From: Actinoplanes xinjiangensis
GTDB lineage: Bacteria > Actinomycetota > Actinomycetes > Mycobacteriales > Micromonosporaceae
Length of the DNA: 64,000 bases
Assembly: GCF_003148685.1 (NCBI RefSeq)
Contig: NZ_QGGR01000011.1
Coordinates: forward strand, 186,001-250,000
Reading direction: 5' to 3'
Numbering within the stretch: the first letter of the stretch is position 1; every line of letters begins with the position of its first letter. Under the pieces are notes generated by a model. It had not been told where the DNA came from, searched no databases, and saw nothing but the letters and a program-made list of their open reading frames with translations. Below are positions 62,395-64,000 of this stretch, one piece after another. The translations under genes were made by a program, and so were the position numbers.

Positions 62395-63873
62395 TCATGT
62401 GTGCGCCGCCATGGGGTTGGGCAGGTGGGTCCAGCGGTCTCGGAGGGGGTCGGCGGCCAGTCGCATGGCGGTGGTGGCTTTGACCGGGAGGGGTTCGGTG
62501 GTCAGGGCGGGGTGGTCTTTGAGGGCGGTGGCGGTGATCTGCCAGAGGGTGTCGGGGTCGGTGTCGGCGTTGGCGATGAATTGGCGGGCGACGGTGGCGA
62601 GGGCGGCGGCGGCGAGTTTGGTGCGGAGTTCGGTGTCGTCGTCGGTGGGGAGGTCGCCGTGCAGGGGTGGCATGGGGTGGCCGGCGGCGTGCAGGCGTGC
62701 GGGGTGGACGCGGACGCCGCCGAGGTCGCGGTAGAGGGTGCGGGTGATGCGGCCGTGGCGTAGGAGTACGAGGCTGTTCTGGCCGTGGGCTTCCAGGGCG
62801 ATGCCGCGGTGCAGGAGTTGGGCCAGGGGTTTGAAGAAGACGGTGCCGAGGTCGGTGATGAGTTGGTGGGGGTCGCCGAAGCGTCGTGGGTTGTCGGCGA
62901 GGATGCCGAGGGGGACGGCGTCGGGGGGTGGGGCCTGGCGGATGAGGTGGGCGAGGCGGCGGTCGGGTCCGTGGTCGGTGATGACGGCGCCGGCCTGGGT
63001 TTCGGTGAGGACGTCGAGTGGCAGGTCGCGGGTGAGGTCGTGGAGCAGGGCGGACAGGAGGGGGCCGTTGTGGACGGCGGCGGGGGAGACGGTGCGCACG
63101 GCGGAGGTCATCTGGATGTCGACGGCGGTTTTGATGTGGGGGCCGCCGTTGAGGGGGGCGACGGTGCGTAGCGACATCAGGGGCCGGACGGGTGTGGTGG
63201 GTCCGTCGTCGGTGAGCCAGGGGTATTGGTCGAGCAGGTGGGTGGCCTGCCAGGGGTGGGCGTAGAGGACGGGTTGGCCGGTGCCGTGCCATCGGTGGGT
63301 GGGGACGCGCAGGCGGCGCAGGGTGATGACGGTGTGGTGTTCGGGGGCGTAGGCGAGTTGGTCGGCGACGGTCATGCCGGTGCGGGTGCGGCAGCAGGGG
63401 TGCAGGGGGTGGCCGTCGAGGTGGGTCTGTTCGATCTGGCCTGGTTGGGGGTGGGTGGGCCAGGGGGGTGGGGTGGGGTTGGCGGCGTGGGCGAGGGCGA
63501 GGTTGGCGACGCTGTTGGCGAGTTCGGTGGCCAGGTGGGTGCCGGGCCAGAGGGTGTCGGCGAGGTGGGCGGGGTCGTCGGTGCGGTGGCCGCGGACGGT
63601 GACGTGCAGGCCGGGGGGTGGGGTGGTGAAGGGGGTGGCGGCGCTGGTGGGGTAGGTCAGGACGGTGTCGCCGAAGCGGACGTGGGTGTGGCCGTCGTGG
63701 TGGTGGCGGCTGGTGAGGCCGGGTAGTGGTTCGGTTTCGGTGGCGATGAGGAGCCGGCCGAGGATGGCGGTGCGGGCGGCGGGTAGTGCGGTGTCGTATC
63801 CGTCGAGGAGGCCGGGGTGGGTCGCGGCGATCTGGGTGCGGGTTCCGGCGGGGTCGGCGGTGGGGTGTGGCAC
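62395..63873 (-). CDS. IucA/IucC-family NIS siderophore synthetase (2)
   Basis: A 492-residue paralogue: HPWQATHLL, KTAVDIQMTSAVRT, HGIALEAHGQNS and RDLGGVRVHPARL. First gene of the operon; GTG start at 63873 without a clear ribosome-binding site, so the start is tentative. Two different NIS enzymes imply two condensations, as in staphyloferrin-like pathways. Confidence 0.9.
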   Translation of the reverse strand: MPHPTADPAGTRTQIAATHPGLLDGYDTALPAARTAILGRLLIATETEPLPGLTSRHHHDGHTHVRFGDTVLTYPTSAATPFTTPPPGLHVTVRGHRTDDPAHLADTLWPGTHLATELANSVANLALAHAANPTPPPWPTHPQPGQIEQTHLDGHPLHPCCRTRTGMTVADQLAYAPEHHTVITLRRLRVPTHRWHGTGQPVLYAHPWQATHLLDQYPWLTDDGPTTPVRPLMSLRTVAPLNGGPHIKTAVDIQMTSAVRTVSPAAVHNGPLLSALLHDLTRDLPLDVLTETQAGAVITDHGPDRRLAHLIRQAPPPDAVPLGILADNPRRFGDPHQLITDLGTVFFKPLAQLLHRGIALEAHGQNSLVLLRHGRITRTLYRDLGGVRVHPARLHAAGHPMPPLHGDLPTDDDTELRTKLAAAALATVARQFIANADTDPDTLWQITATALKDHPALTTEPLPVKATTAMRLAADPLRDRWTHLPNPMAAHT

Positions 63874-64000
63874 GTGTTCATTGTCGCGGTCGTGGTGTCC
63901 GGTTCGCTGGGGGGAGTGGGTGGGGCGGTGCCTGTCACATCGTCGTCGGGTGGGTGTGTTTCCCCTACGCTGCGAATCCGATAAATTTTCGTATTCAGCT
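63874..64000. promoter_or_regulatory. Upstream region of the siderophore operon (window edge)
   Basis: 127 bp ending in A/T-rich ATAAATTTTCGTATTC, a likely promoter area for the operon. No iron-regulator box was recognised with confidence. The region continues past the window. Confidence 0.3.

Overview
The window is high-GC, actinobacterial-type DNA: dense genes, many GTG starts, 1-8 bp ATGA/GTGA stop-start overlaps, two stand-alone CYP-type P450s, a perfect CebR/CelR cellulose-regulator box and a sigma/CHAT/subtilase module. It fits a mycelial actinomycete such as Actinoplanes or another Micromonosporaceae member. That placement is inference from gene content; no rRNA or tRNA gene was seen.

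Layout. 0.1-6.5 kb: a P450, a membrane-anchored periplasmic-binding-protein-like protein, an RpiR/MurR regulator with a candidate operator, a small protein with a doubled helix-turn-helix-like motif, and a SARP-like regulator. 6.6-17.4 kb (minus strand): the centrepiece, a nine-gene, almost gapless operon encoding a fatty acyl-AMP ligase (FAAL), a LysM mini-protein, an acyl carrier protein, a cobalamin-binding radical SAM enzyme, an SDR, a NapA/FdhF-type molybdoenzyme with an altered Fe-S site, an alpha/beta hydrolase, a double-hotdog thioesterase-like protein and an SDR/acyl-AMP-ligase fusion. It has the parts to activate, carry, modify and release a fatty acyl chain, but no PKS or NRPS, and I do not recognise it as a described pathway. 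Divergent to it run a second P450, an HD hydrolase and a GNAT.

20-34.4 kb is a mixed region with two MFS exporters, an inositol monophosphatase, an acyl-CoA synthetase, a peptidoglycan-binding protein and an alkB-rubredoxin/tetR operon with a candidate operator. Three genes here are broken by a frameshift or an in-frame stop (PucR regulator, beta-propeller protein, alkB). A 63-bp, eight-copy tandem repeat follows a truncated flavin monooxygenase. 34.4-44.3 kb: prfC, small membrane proteins, an M20 peptidase/APC antiporter operon, a ThrE exporter, an M24 peptidase, and remnants of an ABC permease and an MFS gene.

44.3-49.3 kb: a cytoplasmic subtilase divergent from a TPR-CHAT protease-like protein, facing an ECF-type sigma factor and its overlapping partner; this looks like a signalling or conflict module. 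49.4-57.6 kb: a threonine-aldolase-like enzyme, a GH10 xylanase under a CebR box, a DUF4142 protein, an epoxide hydrolase, a GNAT whose ribosome-binding site lies in a hairpin, and an APH-family kinase. Three copies of a CCTAGG-hairpin repeat sit at gene 3' ends here, and two of them supply the stop codon. 57.6-59 kb is a decay zone with a histidine-kinase fragment, a 25-bp perfect hairpin related to the 63-bp repeats, and a frameshifted GAP-family gene. 59-63.9 kb (minus): an NIS siderophore operon with two IucA/IucC synthetases, a PLP decarboxylase and a membrane protein.
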